Shown: positions 7,203-15,765 of the stretch, piece by piece
How the letters are laid out: every line of letters starts with the position of its first letter
Numbering within the stretch: the first letter of the stretch is position 1
NCBI GenBank assembly: GCA_040981125.1
Contig: JANRMQ010000002.1
Location: forward strand, 1 to 64,000
DNA from: DASSBQ01 sp040981125
GTDB lineage: Bacteria; Nitrospirota; Nitrospiria; Nitrospirales; Nitrospiraceae
Direction of reading: 5' to 3'
Length of the DNA stretch: 64,000 nucleotides
Made by a program: the position numbers and the translations under genes
The notes under the pieces: generated by a model
What the model was told of the DNA's origin: nothing
The model's database searches: none
Seen by the model: only the letters and a program-made list of their open reading frames with translations

Positions 7203-9296
7203 TCAAGCGTCATTCGTCAAACCATCGGAGGGCCCGGCGGCGGGACCGTCCACGAGGAGCGTGATGTGGAAGGCCGTGCCTGCGCCTTCCCGGCTTTCGA
7301 CGCTGATCGTGCCTCCGTGCGCATCCACCACGTCCTTGACGATCTTCGTGCCCAGTCCGGTTCCACCCGCTTTGCGGCTGATCGCCCGAGCGGTGAACAG
7401 ACTATCGCGGACTTCCGGCGACATGCCTTTGCCCGTATCGATGACGGAGAGCACGATCCTGACTCCCCCTGCCTCGGTGCGGCCTCTCACCGTGACCGAG
7501 CCGCCCGCCGGGACTTCGGGAATGGCATTGTTAACGAGATTATAGAGCGCATTGAAGAGCCGATTTTCGTCGGCTCGAATGAGTGGGAGCTCGTCGAGCC
7601 CATCGGTCCGGAGCGTCACCTGCCGTTCATCGGCAAGGACCCGCAGCGTGCCCATGACACCGGCGGCGACCTCGGCCACCCGGCAGGGCACAAACCGGAT
7701 CGGACGCGTCAGGCCCTTCACGGAATCGGCAATCTCCTTAACCCGTTCGTGAATGCGGCCTGACGATCGCCGGATCATCTCGATAAGCTCCTGTGCCACG
7801 TCATAGCTCGACTTCACCGCACGCACGGCCGGCTCCGGGAGTTTTTCAAAACACTCCCGCACTTCTCCCTCCAGCAGCTGGGCGCCGGTCATGATGGGCA
7901 TGAGAAGGTTCTTCAGATCATGACCGATGTCCCCCAACATTTTGGCTACTTCCGACAGGCGCTTCTCCTCCACCAATCGGGCTTCGCTCCGGCGCAGCTC
8001 TTCTTCGGTCCGCTTGCGGTCGATGTACAGGCCGAGCCTGATTCCGAGATTGTCCACCATATCAAGGACGTCCTGATCCGGCTCGCGGATCGCGCGGAAG
8101 AAAAACTCCATGACGCCATACGTGTGATTGCCCTTCTGCAACGGAAATGCAAACGCGCCATGCAAGCCGACCTTTTCGGCGATCTTAGACCGCCGGAACG
8201 TGGGATCCACCACCACGTCGGGAATCCAGATCGGCTTGCCGGCCGCCCAGGTCCGCCCGACGAGTCCTTCGTCCCGCTGGAATGTCCGGTCGCGGCTATC
8301 CTGCACAAACTCCTCCAGGTCCATTCCCGGGACATGCCACAGATCCACGAACCGGAGGCCCTGGGCCTGCTCATCCAGCATCCAGAACATGCCCAATTCC
8401 CATTCGAGCGTTTCGCCGATCGCCTGCAGCACGGCATGGCCGACGTCTTTGAGCGTCATTGACTCGGCCAGGACTCTGGTCACGGCATAGTCCGACGCCA
8501 GACGCCGTCCCGACCGCCGGGCCTCGGCCAGCGCGTCTCTGGTCTCACCGACCATCCGCACGTAGCCACGGCTCACATACGTGAGCGCAATCACGTAGCC
8601 GGCGAATCGCACGCCGTGCCAGACCCACCATTCGCTCTGCCACGGAACCGAGAAGAGAAACATCGTTTCGGCCAATCCGAAGAGAATCGCCAGCGTCCCC
8701 AGGAGCTCATGCTCCGGCCTGCCGGTCCGTCCGGACTCGATCCAGAACCCGGCCGCGCCGGCGAAGAACAAGGCGGCGGCGATCCCGTTCACTGCGAGCG
8801 CTATCGGCGCGAATTGGGCCTGCTCGGTGAAGCGGGGCAAGTGGTGGGGCATGGTGAGGACGAGGATCCCGAAGGCGACCGTCCCGCCGGTGACGAGGTA
8901 GGGCATCAGCGCCCTGGCCCGCTTGCCGATCATGCTCGGTGGATGCCATACAAATGAGAAGGCCAGGCCCCCAAGCAGGCTGGCGGCACTCCGCAACAAC
9001 ACGAATCCGTGATCCGGTGAGGAGACGGCGTGAAACCCTTCGAGGATCCCCATTCCCAGTAACCCGCTCGCGATGCCCTGAAGCCGCTGATCGTCCCACT
9101 CGGTTTTTCGCGCGAGCAAGACCAGGCCCGTCAGGACCGCCGCCAAGCCGCCCAACGCTTCCAGCGTGGAATGGAGAGGCAGGTACACCCAGACATAGTG
9201 CGGCAACAGAACATGATTAACCAGCAGGCCGGACAGCAGCGCTGCCGCTGCGAGACCGACCAGCAGCAGCGGATGCATAAGCGGTGGGAGGGGCAT
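7203..9296 (-). CDS. Membrane-bound sensor histidine kinase with GAF domain
   Basis: The protein has 697 residues. The first ~240 contain seven or eight hydrophobic helices with no large periplasmic loop, like MASE-type membrane sensors. Residues ~265-430 form a GAF domain (TRVLAESMTLKDVG through VGLHGAFAFP). A coiled linker follows, then the kinase: H459 in GDIGHDLKNLL (H box), NALYNLVNNA (N box), DTGKGMSPE (G1) and GGTGLGTKIVKDVVDAHGG (G2). No response regulator or HPt domain is attached and none is encoded nearby, so the partner is elsewhere. The GAF module closely resembles that of the hybrid kinase at 57.9-61.0 kb. The signal is unknown; GAF plus a membrane sensor suggests redox, small-ligand or membrane-state sensing. 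Confidence 0.88.
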   Translation of the reverse strand: MPLPPLMHPLLLVGLAAAALLSGLLVNHVLLPHYVWVYLPLHSTLEALGGLAAVLTGLVLLARKTEWDDQRLQGIASGLLGMGILEGFHAVSSPDHGFVLLRSAASLLGGLAFSFVWHPPSMIGKRARALMPYLVTGGTVAFGILVLTMPHHLPRFTEQAQFAPIALAVNGIAAALFFAGAAGFWIESGRTGRPEHELLGTLAILFGLAETMFLFSVPWQSEWWVWHGVRFAGYVIALTYVSRGYVRMVGETRDALAEARRSGRRLASDYAVTRVLAESMTLKDVGHAVLQAIGETLEWELGMFWMLDEQAQGLRFVDLWHVPGMDLEEFVQDSRDRTFQRDEGLVGRTWAAGKPIWIPDVVVDPTFRRSKIAEKVGLHGAFAFPLQKGNHTYGVMEFFFRAIREPDQDVLDMVDNLGIRLGLYIDRKRTEEELRRSEARLVEEKRLSEVAKMLGDIGHDLKNLLMPIMTGAQLLEGEVRECFEKLPEPAVRAVKSSYDVAQELIEMIRRSSGRIHERVKEIADSVKGLTRPIRFVPCRVAEVAAGVMGTLRVLADERQVTLRTDGLDELPLIRADENRLFNALYNLVNNAIPEVPAGGSVTVRGRTEAGGVRIVLSVIDTGKGMSPEVRDSLFTARAISRKAGGTGLGTKIVKDVVDAHGGTISVESREGAGTAFHITLLVDGPAAGPSDGLTNDA

Positions 9297-9455
9297 CTCA
9301 GCTCATCGTGTCCTCAATGAGTCGGCACGCGCGCATAGCACGTGCGCACTAGAATGAGCCGGACGACGTATTGTCGTCAAGGGACGGCCGAAGGCCGTGA
9401 GGCCGTCGAGCGGGCACCTGACATGGAAGAGGAGCGGCGAGAGAAGGCTCGTCGA

Positions 9456-10130
9456 TCAACCAGGGTGAAATCCCTGTTGTTCTTCATCCGACCCGGCCGT
9501 TCCATTGGATCTCCGGGGAGCCTTCCGTGGCCGAGACTCGCCGCGGCGATACCGTGCGGTCTCCTCAGACAGGTTGGTGAACGTCTCTTCAATCTTGAGC
9601 TTACAGAATGACACGCGGTTGTCGCCTGCGATCCCGAGCGATCCACCGGCCGCCCAGACATCGTGGTCGGCGCCAAGGTATAGGAATCTCCAGCCACCCT
9701 GCTCATACGCTTTGATCAAATCGAAGATCTGCTTTCTCGTATATTCCTGAGAAGCGTTTTCCAATCCATCCGTCAGGATGACACAGAGTTTCCTCGCCTC
9801 GGCAGGCGCCTCTTGTCGCGAGAGCGATAGAGTCCGTCCGATCGCATCATAGAGCGGCGTCGTATGGCCGGGCCGATAGGTTTCCACGTCCAGGTCCTGA
9901 ACGGCCGAGACCGGGACCGCCCGGTAGCGCACTTCGGTCTTGGACGAATTGAAGAGGGTCAAGGTGAACCGGGTTTCGGCCGGTTCCCGGCGCAACGTCG
10001 CGACGTACTGATTGAAGCCCGCAATCGCGGCCCCTTTGCACGATTGCATGGAACCGGTTTCGTCGAGAATCAGCGTGACGTAAAGGGACTCGGATGTCGT
10101 TTGCGACTGCTCGTTCTGCTCCTCGTTCAT
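9456..10130 (-). CDS. Cytoplasmic VWA-domain protein
   Basis: The start is taken at ATG 10130 (MNEEQNEQ); the frame is open further upstream, but that part lies over a palindromic site and looks non-coding. The 224-residue protein is almost entirely one von Willebrand A domain: LILDETGSMQS is a MIDAS of the DxTGS type, TPLYDAIGRT supplies the second loop, and ILTDGLENAS the third. There is no signal peptide or membrane segment, and the C-terminus is basic and proline-rich. Small bacterial VWA proteins of this kind are metal-dependent binding modules of mostly unknown partner. Two copies of the 17-bp palindrome lie 48 and 150 bp upstream, the best candidates for its regulation. Confidence 0.8.
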   Translation of the reverse strand: MNEEQNEQSQTTSESLYVTLILDETGSMQSCKGAAIAGFNQYVATLRREPAETRFTLTLFNSSKTEVRYRAVPVSAVQDLDVETYRPGHTTPLYDAIGRTLSLSRQEAPAEARKLCVILTDGLENASQEYTRKQIFDLIKAYEQGGWRFLYLGADHDVWAAGGSLGIAGDNRVSFCKLKIEETFTNLSEETARYRRGESRPRKAPRRSNGTAGSDEEQQGFHPG

Positions 10131-10177
10131 GGCCGTCACCTCCGGTTGGATTGATGGCGGCATAGTACCGGAGAGCT

Positions 10178-10194
10178 GTGACATCCGAGGTCAC
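10178..10194. promoter_or_regulatory. 17-bp palindromic site, copy 3
   Basis: GTGACATCCGAGGTCAC, one base different from the other three copies, the change lying in the central spacer and leaving the half-sites intact. It sits 48 bp upstream of the chosen VWA-protein start, a position suited to an operator. Confidence 0.5.
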
Positions 10195-10279
10195 GCCAAA
10201 ACAGAAAGGCGGGCCCATTGGAGACGCTGGCGTTTCAAGGAGTTCAATACGACTGGATACCGAACCGGCTCGGCGATCC

Positions 10280-10296
10280 GTGACATCGGAGGTCAC
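10280..10296. promoter_or_regulatory. 17-bp palindromic site, copy 4
   Basis: GTGACATCGGAGGTCAC, about 100 bp from copy 3, just past the stop of the membrane protein at 10324 and 150 bp upstream of the VWA gene. Paired spacing with copy 3 suggests cooperative or looped binding, which is an inference. Confidence 0.5.
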
Positions 10297-10323
10297 TGGA
10301 ATGTAATTGGAGAGGAACGAACG

Positions 10324-10992
10324 TTAAGACTTGGAATCCAGCTGTTGAGCAATGACGAGCCGCTCCCCTGCCCGTTGCAACCATGCCGCCTGTTGGCCGA
10401 CGTCATGGGGCAAGACCGTCGCGGCAAACCATGCCTGCTTCTGATCCGGACTCGTGGCCACCACGATCGTGCCCGGTCTCTCGGGCGCAGTCCCGGTCGC
10501 CGGACCATCCGCATTGGGAACACATTCCACCACATAAGGCAGCACCTGATCCTGCCGTACATACATGGACGGAAGATCGGCGTGGTCGGAAAAAGAGGTG
10601 CAAGCGAATTGGCCGGCTTCCTTGGCGGCCTCCGACAATCGCTGGGCGACGGCGCCGAGTTGTAGCGCGGTACTGCGATAGGATCGCTGTAACGGACTCC
10701 CCTCTCGCCCATATTGAACCACGGGAAACAAGACGGCAAAGAAAGCAGCCGCAAGGGGCACGAGCGACCATGTGCCGCGGGTATCGGGCCGCCACAGCCG
10801 ATAACAGCCGAACAGACCGATGCAACCGGCGGACAATACCAACACAGCGTCGCCCATGTAGTGATAGTGAATCGAATACGCCTCCGGGTCGCGAGCCTGA
10901 ACAACCATGATGACAATCCGGATGCCGGCCGCGATCAATAACAGAGGAGCAATGCCCAGCAGGCAGGACATGACCCGTCGAATGACAAGCAT
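10324..10992 (-). CDS. Hypothetical membrane protein
   Basis: The protein has 222 residues and I do not recognise its family. Three hydrophobic helices lie at about residues 5-30, 45-65 and 72-92. A soluble, mostly polar C-terminal domain of ~120 residues follows, with cysteines in ACTSF and VECVP, probably periplasmic. VVATSPDQKQAWFAATVLP looks like a beta-rich core. It precedes the VWA gene on the same strand with a gap of about 190 bp that carries two palindromic sites, so the two genes are probably separate units. No catalytic motif is visible. Confidence 0.6.
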   Translation of the reverse strand: MLVIRRVMSCLLGIAPLLLIAAGIRIVIMVVQARDPEAYSIHYHYMGDAVLVLSAGCIGLFGCYRLWRPDTRGTWSLVPLAAAFFAVLFPVVQYGREGSPLQRSYRSTALQLGAVAQRLSEAAKEAGQFACTSFSDHADLPSMYVRQDQVLPYVVECVPNADGPATGTAPERPGTIVVATSPDQKQAWFAATVLPHDVGQQAAWLQRAGERLVIAQQLDSKS

Positions 10993-11228
10993 GGAGAGTT
11001 CATCTCACTTGTTTCGATATGCCCGACCGGATCTCGCCGATCGAACGCGCGGGAGGCCGCGCGGCGGTTGTGACCTCTTTCATGGGCGGCCGGCTTTACT
11101 CATGAAGTTAGGACGGAGCCATAGCGGTTCACCAATCGCGGATTGGACTGGTCAGAGAAAAACGGCTCTTGTCGGACACGGGGTTGCCGAAGAAGGCGAA
11201 GCGAAGCATTGCGGCAGCATCGCGGCTG

Positions 11229-12827
11229 TTATCGAGCGACCGGCTTGGTCAGATCATTGTTCACGCGGTTGTTCTCCGCGTTGACATCGATTCCGCCCGC
11301 CGCCGGCGGCTTGTCGAGATTCGTATATTGGAACGTGCCGAAGGGCTGAATCTCCTCGTCGGCCGGCAGTTGGTTGCGGTTCCACCCGCCGCCGAGCGAG
11401 CGGATAAGCTCCACCGAAGATCGCAACAGTTCGGCTTTGATGACGACGGAATCGATGCGCGCGTGGAGCGTCGCGACTTGCGCGTAAATCAGCTCCAAAC
11501 TGGACGCCAGACCGCCCTGATAGAGTTCCGTGGTCAGATCCTGCGTTTTGCGCGTGGCTCCGACCGCCGCGTCCTGCCGGTCGGCCGCCAGGGTCAACCG
11601 GTTGGTCAGGCTCAGATTGTTCTCGACTTCGCGGAAGGCGTTGAGCACGGTCGAGCGGTATCGGTCTTCCGTCTCTCGATAGGCCGACCAGGACTGCTGC
11701 AGCTGGGCGCGGCGATAGCCGCCCTGGAAGATCGGCAGCGACACGGCGGACCCGTAAGACCAGAAGCTGTTGGCCAGCTTGAACAGACTGAACGCGTCGT
11801 CTTCGAATCCCCCGCCGAGCCGGAACGAGATGTTGGGATAAAAGGCCGCGCGCGCGATGCCGATGGTGCGGTTCGCCTGCGCCATCCGGCGTTCCATGGC
11901 GGCGATATCGGGGCGGCGCTCCAGCAACGTGGACGGGATGGTCTGCGGAATCTTGAATTTCGCCATACGAAGGACGTCGACCGGCGCGACCTTGAAACTG
12001 GCCGGCGCCATGTTGACGAGGATGGCGATCGCTTGCTCCGTCACTTGGCGGTGGCCTTGGATCTGCGCTCGTTTCGTCTCGGTGCTGAAGAGCAGCGACT
12101 CGACGCGGGCAACGTCAAGGGCCGAGGCAATGTTCCCGATGAACTGGGCGTTCACCAGGTCCAGCGACTCTTTGTAGAGATCAATTGATTGCTTGTAGAT
12201 CGCATCCTGCGCGTCAAGGCCGCGCAGGATGAAATAATTGCTTGCTATCTCCGCCTGCAAGCTCAGGCGCGCAAGTCCGAAATCCGCGGCACGCTGTTCA
12301 GCGCGGTACAGTTCGACACGCATTCGATTGCGGAGCTGGGACCAGAAATCGGGCTCCCACGAGGCAAGTCCCCCTGCCCATACGCTGGATTCTTCGAGTG
12401 GCTCATCGGGAGCGCGAAAGAGACGATTAACCGACTGTCGATTATTCGACGCATCGAACCCCAAGCCGACGCGGGGCAGATACAGCGATCGAGCCTGCAT
12501 CATCATATCGCGGGCCTGGACGAACCGCTCGGCGGCGGCCTGCAAATCCGGATTGGCCGCCATGGCCTGTTCGACAAGCTGGTTCAGGACCGGATCATCA
12601 AAGATCCTCCACCAATCCTGCCGCAATTCGTCGTCCGAGGGCTTCGCCTCGACAAAGGGACTCGACCCCCGCCATGAGGCGGGGACGACATATTCAGGCG
12701 GCTCATACTTAGGCGAGAGATCGACGGCCGGGAATGAGTTGCAGGCCGACACGTTGAGCGCCGCCAACAGGAAGAGGCCGCCTCGCCATACCGAGTATCG
12801 AGGGATGCGTGATTTGATCACAGTCAC
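11229..12827 (-). CDS. RND efflux outer-membrane lipoprotein (OprM/NodT family)
   Basis: The protein has 532 residues with a lipoprotein signal: hydrophobic stretch then LNVSAC, giving Cys29 as the lipidated residue. Two outer-membrane efflux repeats follow, with the typical start DDELRQDWWRIFDDPVLNQLVEQAMAAN seen in pieces, RPDIAAMERRMAQANRTIG in the middle and AFREVENNLSL near the end. It forms the trimeric outer-membrane channel of a tripartite pump. The start ATG overlaps the stop of the adaptor gene by four bases, so it is the last gene of the operon permease-N, permease-C, adaptor, channel. The substrate cannot be told from the sequence. Confidence 0.92.
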   Translation of the reverse strand: MTVIKSRIPRYSVWRGGLFLLAALNVSACNSFPAVDLSPKYEPPEYVVPASWRGSSPFVEAKPSDDELRQDWWRIFDDPVLNQLVEQAMAANPDLQAAAERFVQARDMMMQARSLYLPRVGLGFDASNNRQSVNRLFRAPDEPLEESSVWAGGLASWEPDFWSQLRNRMRVELYRAEQRAADFGLARLSLQAEIASNYFILRGLDAQDAIYKQSIDLYKESLDLVNAQFIGNIASALDVARVESLLFSTETKRAQIQGHRQVTEQAIAILVNMAPASFKVAPVDVLRMAKFKIPQTIPSTLLERRPDIAAMERRMAQANRTIGIARAAFYPNISFRLGGGFEDDAFSLFKLANSFWSYGSAVSLPIFQGGYRRAQLQQSWSAYRETEDRYRSTVLNAFREVENNLSLTNRLTLAADRQDAAVGATRKTQDLTTELYQGGLASSLELIYAQVATLHARIDSVVIKAELLRSSVELIRSLGGGWNRNQLPADEEIQPFGTFQYTNLDKPPAAGGIDVNAENNRVNNDLTKPVAR

Positions 12828-14068
12828 GATTCCTTCGACGCTTCCTTCGGCGCCGGCTTGGGAGAGTCTTTCGGCTCGTGTTTGGAATCCGTCGGCTCTT
12901 TATGATTGATGAGGTCATACCCGGGAGCCGGCGTGACGATCCGCACCTTATCGCCATCGAGCAATGCGGCGCTGGGGTTATTGATGACGCGATCGCTCGT
13001 GGAAATTCCTTCTTCCACTTCGACGGCATTGTCGAGCAGCCGGCTCACGGTGATGGGCTTCAAATGCACCCGGTCGTCCTCCGTGACCACGGCCACCTGC
13101 GTGCCGTGCTCCTGAAACACCAGCGCGGTGGACGGAATCGTCAGGACATTGCGATCAACCGGCGCCGTGAGCTCCACTTTGGCATAAGAACCGGGCCAGA
13201 GAACATGGTCTTCGTTGTCGATCGTAAAGACGGTGACCGCGGTACGCGTGCTCACGTCGAATCCACGGGCGACGGTCAGGAACTTGGCGGTGAAATGCCG
13301 GTTCGGCAACTGCGGCACAGTCACGTCGGCCGTCAACCCGACATGGAGGAACGGCCCGAACGACTCCGGCACGGAAACAAAGAGCCGCATCATATGGACA
13401 TCGGCCACGGTAAAGAGGTTGCCGATCGCGTTCGGAGTACTGATATTGCCCTCTTTATTGACGTAGTCCCCGACGTTGATATTGCGCTGGGTCACCACGC
13501 CGTCAAAGGGGGCGACAATGGTTTTGAATCGAATGAACGCCTCGTTGTTCCTGACGTTCTGTTCCGAGGCCTTGACCTTGGCCGCTTCGGCTTTCAGGTT
13601 TTGTTCCTGCACCGTGATGGACTGCTCGGAAACCGCATGGTTCTTGCGCAGCGCCACCCAGCGTTTGGCGGTCACTTCGGCAAGCGCATACTTCGCGCGT
13701 TCCGCTTCCAAATCCGCCTTGGCTTGCGCATATTGCGCGTCAATGGCCGGCGCGTTGATTTCGGCGAGGATGTCGCCCGTCCGTACTTGGTCTCCGTAGT
13801 CCTTGTACCACATCTTTACATACCCGGAGACCTGCGCGTAGATCGGCGCCTCGAACCAGGCGGTGATGTTGCCGGGAAGGATAATGGTCTCGGTGGGCGC
13901 GCCGGCTTTTGGGTTGACGACGGCCACGGTCGGAATCGCGTCTTCGATGGTCTTCTCCCGCAGCAGGGCGGCGTCGCTTCTGCTCTCATAAATGCGATAC
14001 CCGACATAGGCGAGAAAGAGCAGGACGGCGGCGACAGCAATGCCTTTGCCACTCAGTGTCTTCATCAT
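12824..14068 (-). CDS. RND efflux periplasmic adaptor (HlyD/MFP family)
   Basis: The protein has 414 residues. An N-terminal membrane anchor lies at residues ~9-25. The barrel-sandwich (lipoyl) half-motifs GYVKMWYKDYGDQVRTGDIL and FDGVVTQRNINVGDYVNKEG flank an alpha-hairpin of about 80 residues. The beta-barrel and membrane-proximal domains follow (TVFTIDNEDHVLWPGSYAKV). The tail after residue 385 is lysine/proline-rich and repetitive (DSKHEPKDSPKPAPKEASK), unusual for the family. It links the inner-membrane permease to the outer-membrane channel. The start ATG 14068 overlaps the permease stop by four bases; the second Met is an equally possible start. Confidence 0.92.
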   Translation of the reverse strand: MMKTLSGKGIAVAAVLLFLAYVGYRIYESRSDAALLREKTIEDAIPTVAVVNPKAGAPTETIILPGNITAWFEAPIYAQVSGYVKMWYKDYGDQVRTGDILAEINAPAIDAQYAQAKADLEAERAKYALAEVTAKRWVALRKNHAVSEQSITVQEQNLKAEAAKVKASEQNVRNNEAFIRFKTIVAPFDGVVTQRNINVGDYVNKEGNISTPNAIGNLFTVADVHMMRLFVSVPESFGPFLHVGLTADVTVPQLPNRHFTAKFLTVARGFDVSTRTAVTVFTIDNEDHVLWPGSYAKVELTAPVDRNVLTIPSTALVFQEHGTQVAVVTEDDRVHLKPITVSRLLDNAVEVEEGISTSDRVINNPSAALLDGDKVRIVTPAPGYDLINHKEPTDSKHEPKDSPKPAPKEASKES

Positions 14069-15765
14069 GATGAGGCGGGCCCCTTTTCCCGAGCCGTTCG
14101 CCGGCTATAGACCATGGCATACACGCAGGGTACAAAAAACAAGGTGAATATGGTGGCCACCAGCAGGCCGCCGATAACCGCGCGGCCCAGCGGCGCGTTC
14201 TGAGAATACCCCGTCGCCATGGGGACCATGCCGAAGATCATGGCCGACGCGGTCATGAGTACTGGACGGAAGCGGGTTTTCCCGGCTTCGACCGCGGCCC
14301 GCAGCGCATCGCCGTGCTCGCTAAGTCGGTCGCGCGCATAGGAGACGACGAGGATCGAATTGGCGGTCCCGGTGCCCATCGTCATGATGGCGCCCGTCAG
14401 CGCGGGCTCCGAGAGCCGGGTGTGACTGAGGAACAGCGCCCATGCGATTCCCGCCAAAGCGCCCGGCAACGCCGTAATGATGATGAACGGATCCAGCCAC
14501 GATTGGAAGTTGACCACGATCAACAGGTAGACCAGCACGATCGCGGCGAGCAGCCCGAAGATCAATTCGGCATAGGCTTCGTACATCAATGAGGCCTGGC
14601 CGTGGATTTCGACCTTGGCGCTGCGAGGCAACTCCTTCTCCATGTCATTGGTGACCCGTTCGACATCCGACAGCACCCCTCCCAGGTCCCGGCCTTCTGC
14701 GGAGACATAAATATCGAACAGCGGCATGATATTCCCATGCGTGATGACGCCCGGGGTTCCCTCCGCCGAGAGGTCGGCCAAATTCCCGAGCAACTGCACG
14801 TCACGCTCGTTCGACGAAGAGCTCGACGCATCGACCGGGACGGTCTTGAGGCTGTTCACGCTGTTGATCTGCGCCTGCGGCGTATAGACATTGATCAGGT
14901 ACGACATGCCGGTGCTGGGATCGAGCCAATAGATCTGATCGACCTGTTGGCTCCCGGCCGTCGTCATGAGGAGATTGTCGGCCATGTCCTTCAAGGTCCG
15001 GTTGACGCCGAGCCCGAACGTGCGGTTGCCTTCGACCATGAGGGTGGGCGTCCGCATCGTCTGCTGGATCACCACGTCGGTGGCGCCGGGGATCTCGCGA
15101 AACTTGCCCGCCAATTTGAGGGCGAACTCGTAGTTGGGATACATGTCGGGGCCGTTGACCTGCACATCGATGGGAGCCGGCGCGCCGAAGTTGAGAATCT
15201 TGGCGGTCAAATCGGACGGCTGGAACGTGAACTCGGTGCCCGGATAGCGCTCATTCAAGCCCCGGCGAAGAATTTGCCGATAGTCCCACACGGGAGATTT
15301 TTCATCCTTCAAGAGGATCGTCAAGTCACAATCCTGAGAACCGATCGTCGGCGTCGGAATGAAGGCGAGATTGTGGGGGCCGACCGGCAGGCCGCAATTA
15401 CTGACGATGTTTTCCACATGCCCCGGCAGCAACTCCTCGATGCTATTGGACACGAGGGTCGCAATGCGTCCCGATACCTCGATGCGTGTCCCAAGCGGCG
15501 CCCGCATATGCATCTGAATGACGCCCGACCTGATTTCAGGAAAGTAATCGCGCCCCAGGAAGAAAAAGAGAGAGGAGGAAAGCAGGGCGGCGACCAACGC
15601 AATCGCCACGAACATGTTGCGATGGGCGATTGCGCGTTCGAGGAGCCCACCGTAGCCATCGCGAAACCGATTGAAGCGCCGCTCGAAGCCCTGCTGAAAC
15701 CGGACGAACGGATTCCGAGACGGTTTCGCGTCCGCTTCACTCTTATGGTCAGGCGGCTGCGACAT
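14065..15765 (-). CDS. RND efflux permease, C-terminal half (split gene)
   Basis: The protein has 566 residues and corresponds to the second half of an RND permease. After a charged linker, TM7 (HRNMFVAIALVAALLSSSLF) and the second large periplasmic loop (porter and docking) follow, then TM8-TM12 with TMGTGTANSILVVSYARDRL, the TM10 region. It overlaps the N-terminal half by 17 bp in a different frame, and no clear ribosome binding site precedes its ATG, so expression would need translational coupling or a frameshift. The break falls in the cytoplasmic linker between the two pseudo-symmetric halves, where a split might be tolerated. It could be a true two-subunit permease, a recent frameshift or a sequencing error. 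Confidence 0.85.
   Translation of the reverse strand: MSQPPDHKSEADAKPSRNPFVRFQQGFERRFNRFRDGYGGLLERAIAHRNMFVAIALVAALLSSSLFFFLGRDYFPEIRSGVIQMHMRAPLGTRIEVSGRIATLVSNSIEELLPGHVENIVSNCGLPVGPHNLAFIPTPTIGSQDCDLTILLKDEKSPVWDYRQILRRGLNERYPGTEFTFQPSDLTAKILNFGAPAPIDVQVNGPDMYPNYEFALKLAGKFREIPGATDVVIQQTMRTPTLMVEGNRTFGLGVNRTLKDMADNLLMTTAGSQQVDQIYWLDPSTGMSYLINVYTPQAQINSVNSLKTVPVDASSSSSNERDVQLLGNLADLSAEGTPGVITHGNIMPLFDIYVSAEGRDLGGVLSDVERVTNDMEKELPRSAKVEIHGQASLMYEAYAELIFGLLAAIVLVYLLIVVNFQSWLDPFIIITALPGALAGIAWALFLSHTRLSEPALTGAIMTMGTGTANSILVVSYARDRLSEHGDALRAAVEAGKTRFRPVLMTASAMIFGMVPMATGYSQNAPLGRAVIGGLLVATIFTLFFVPCVYAMVYSRRTAREKGPASS

Noticed and set aside
12878..14110. 410-residue plus-strand ORF
   Set aside because: It is antisense to the adaptor gene, which has clear family motifs.
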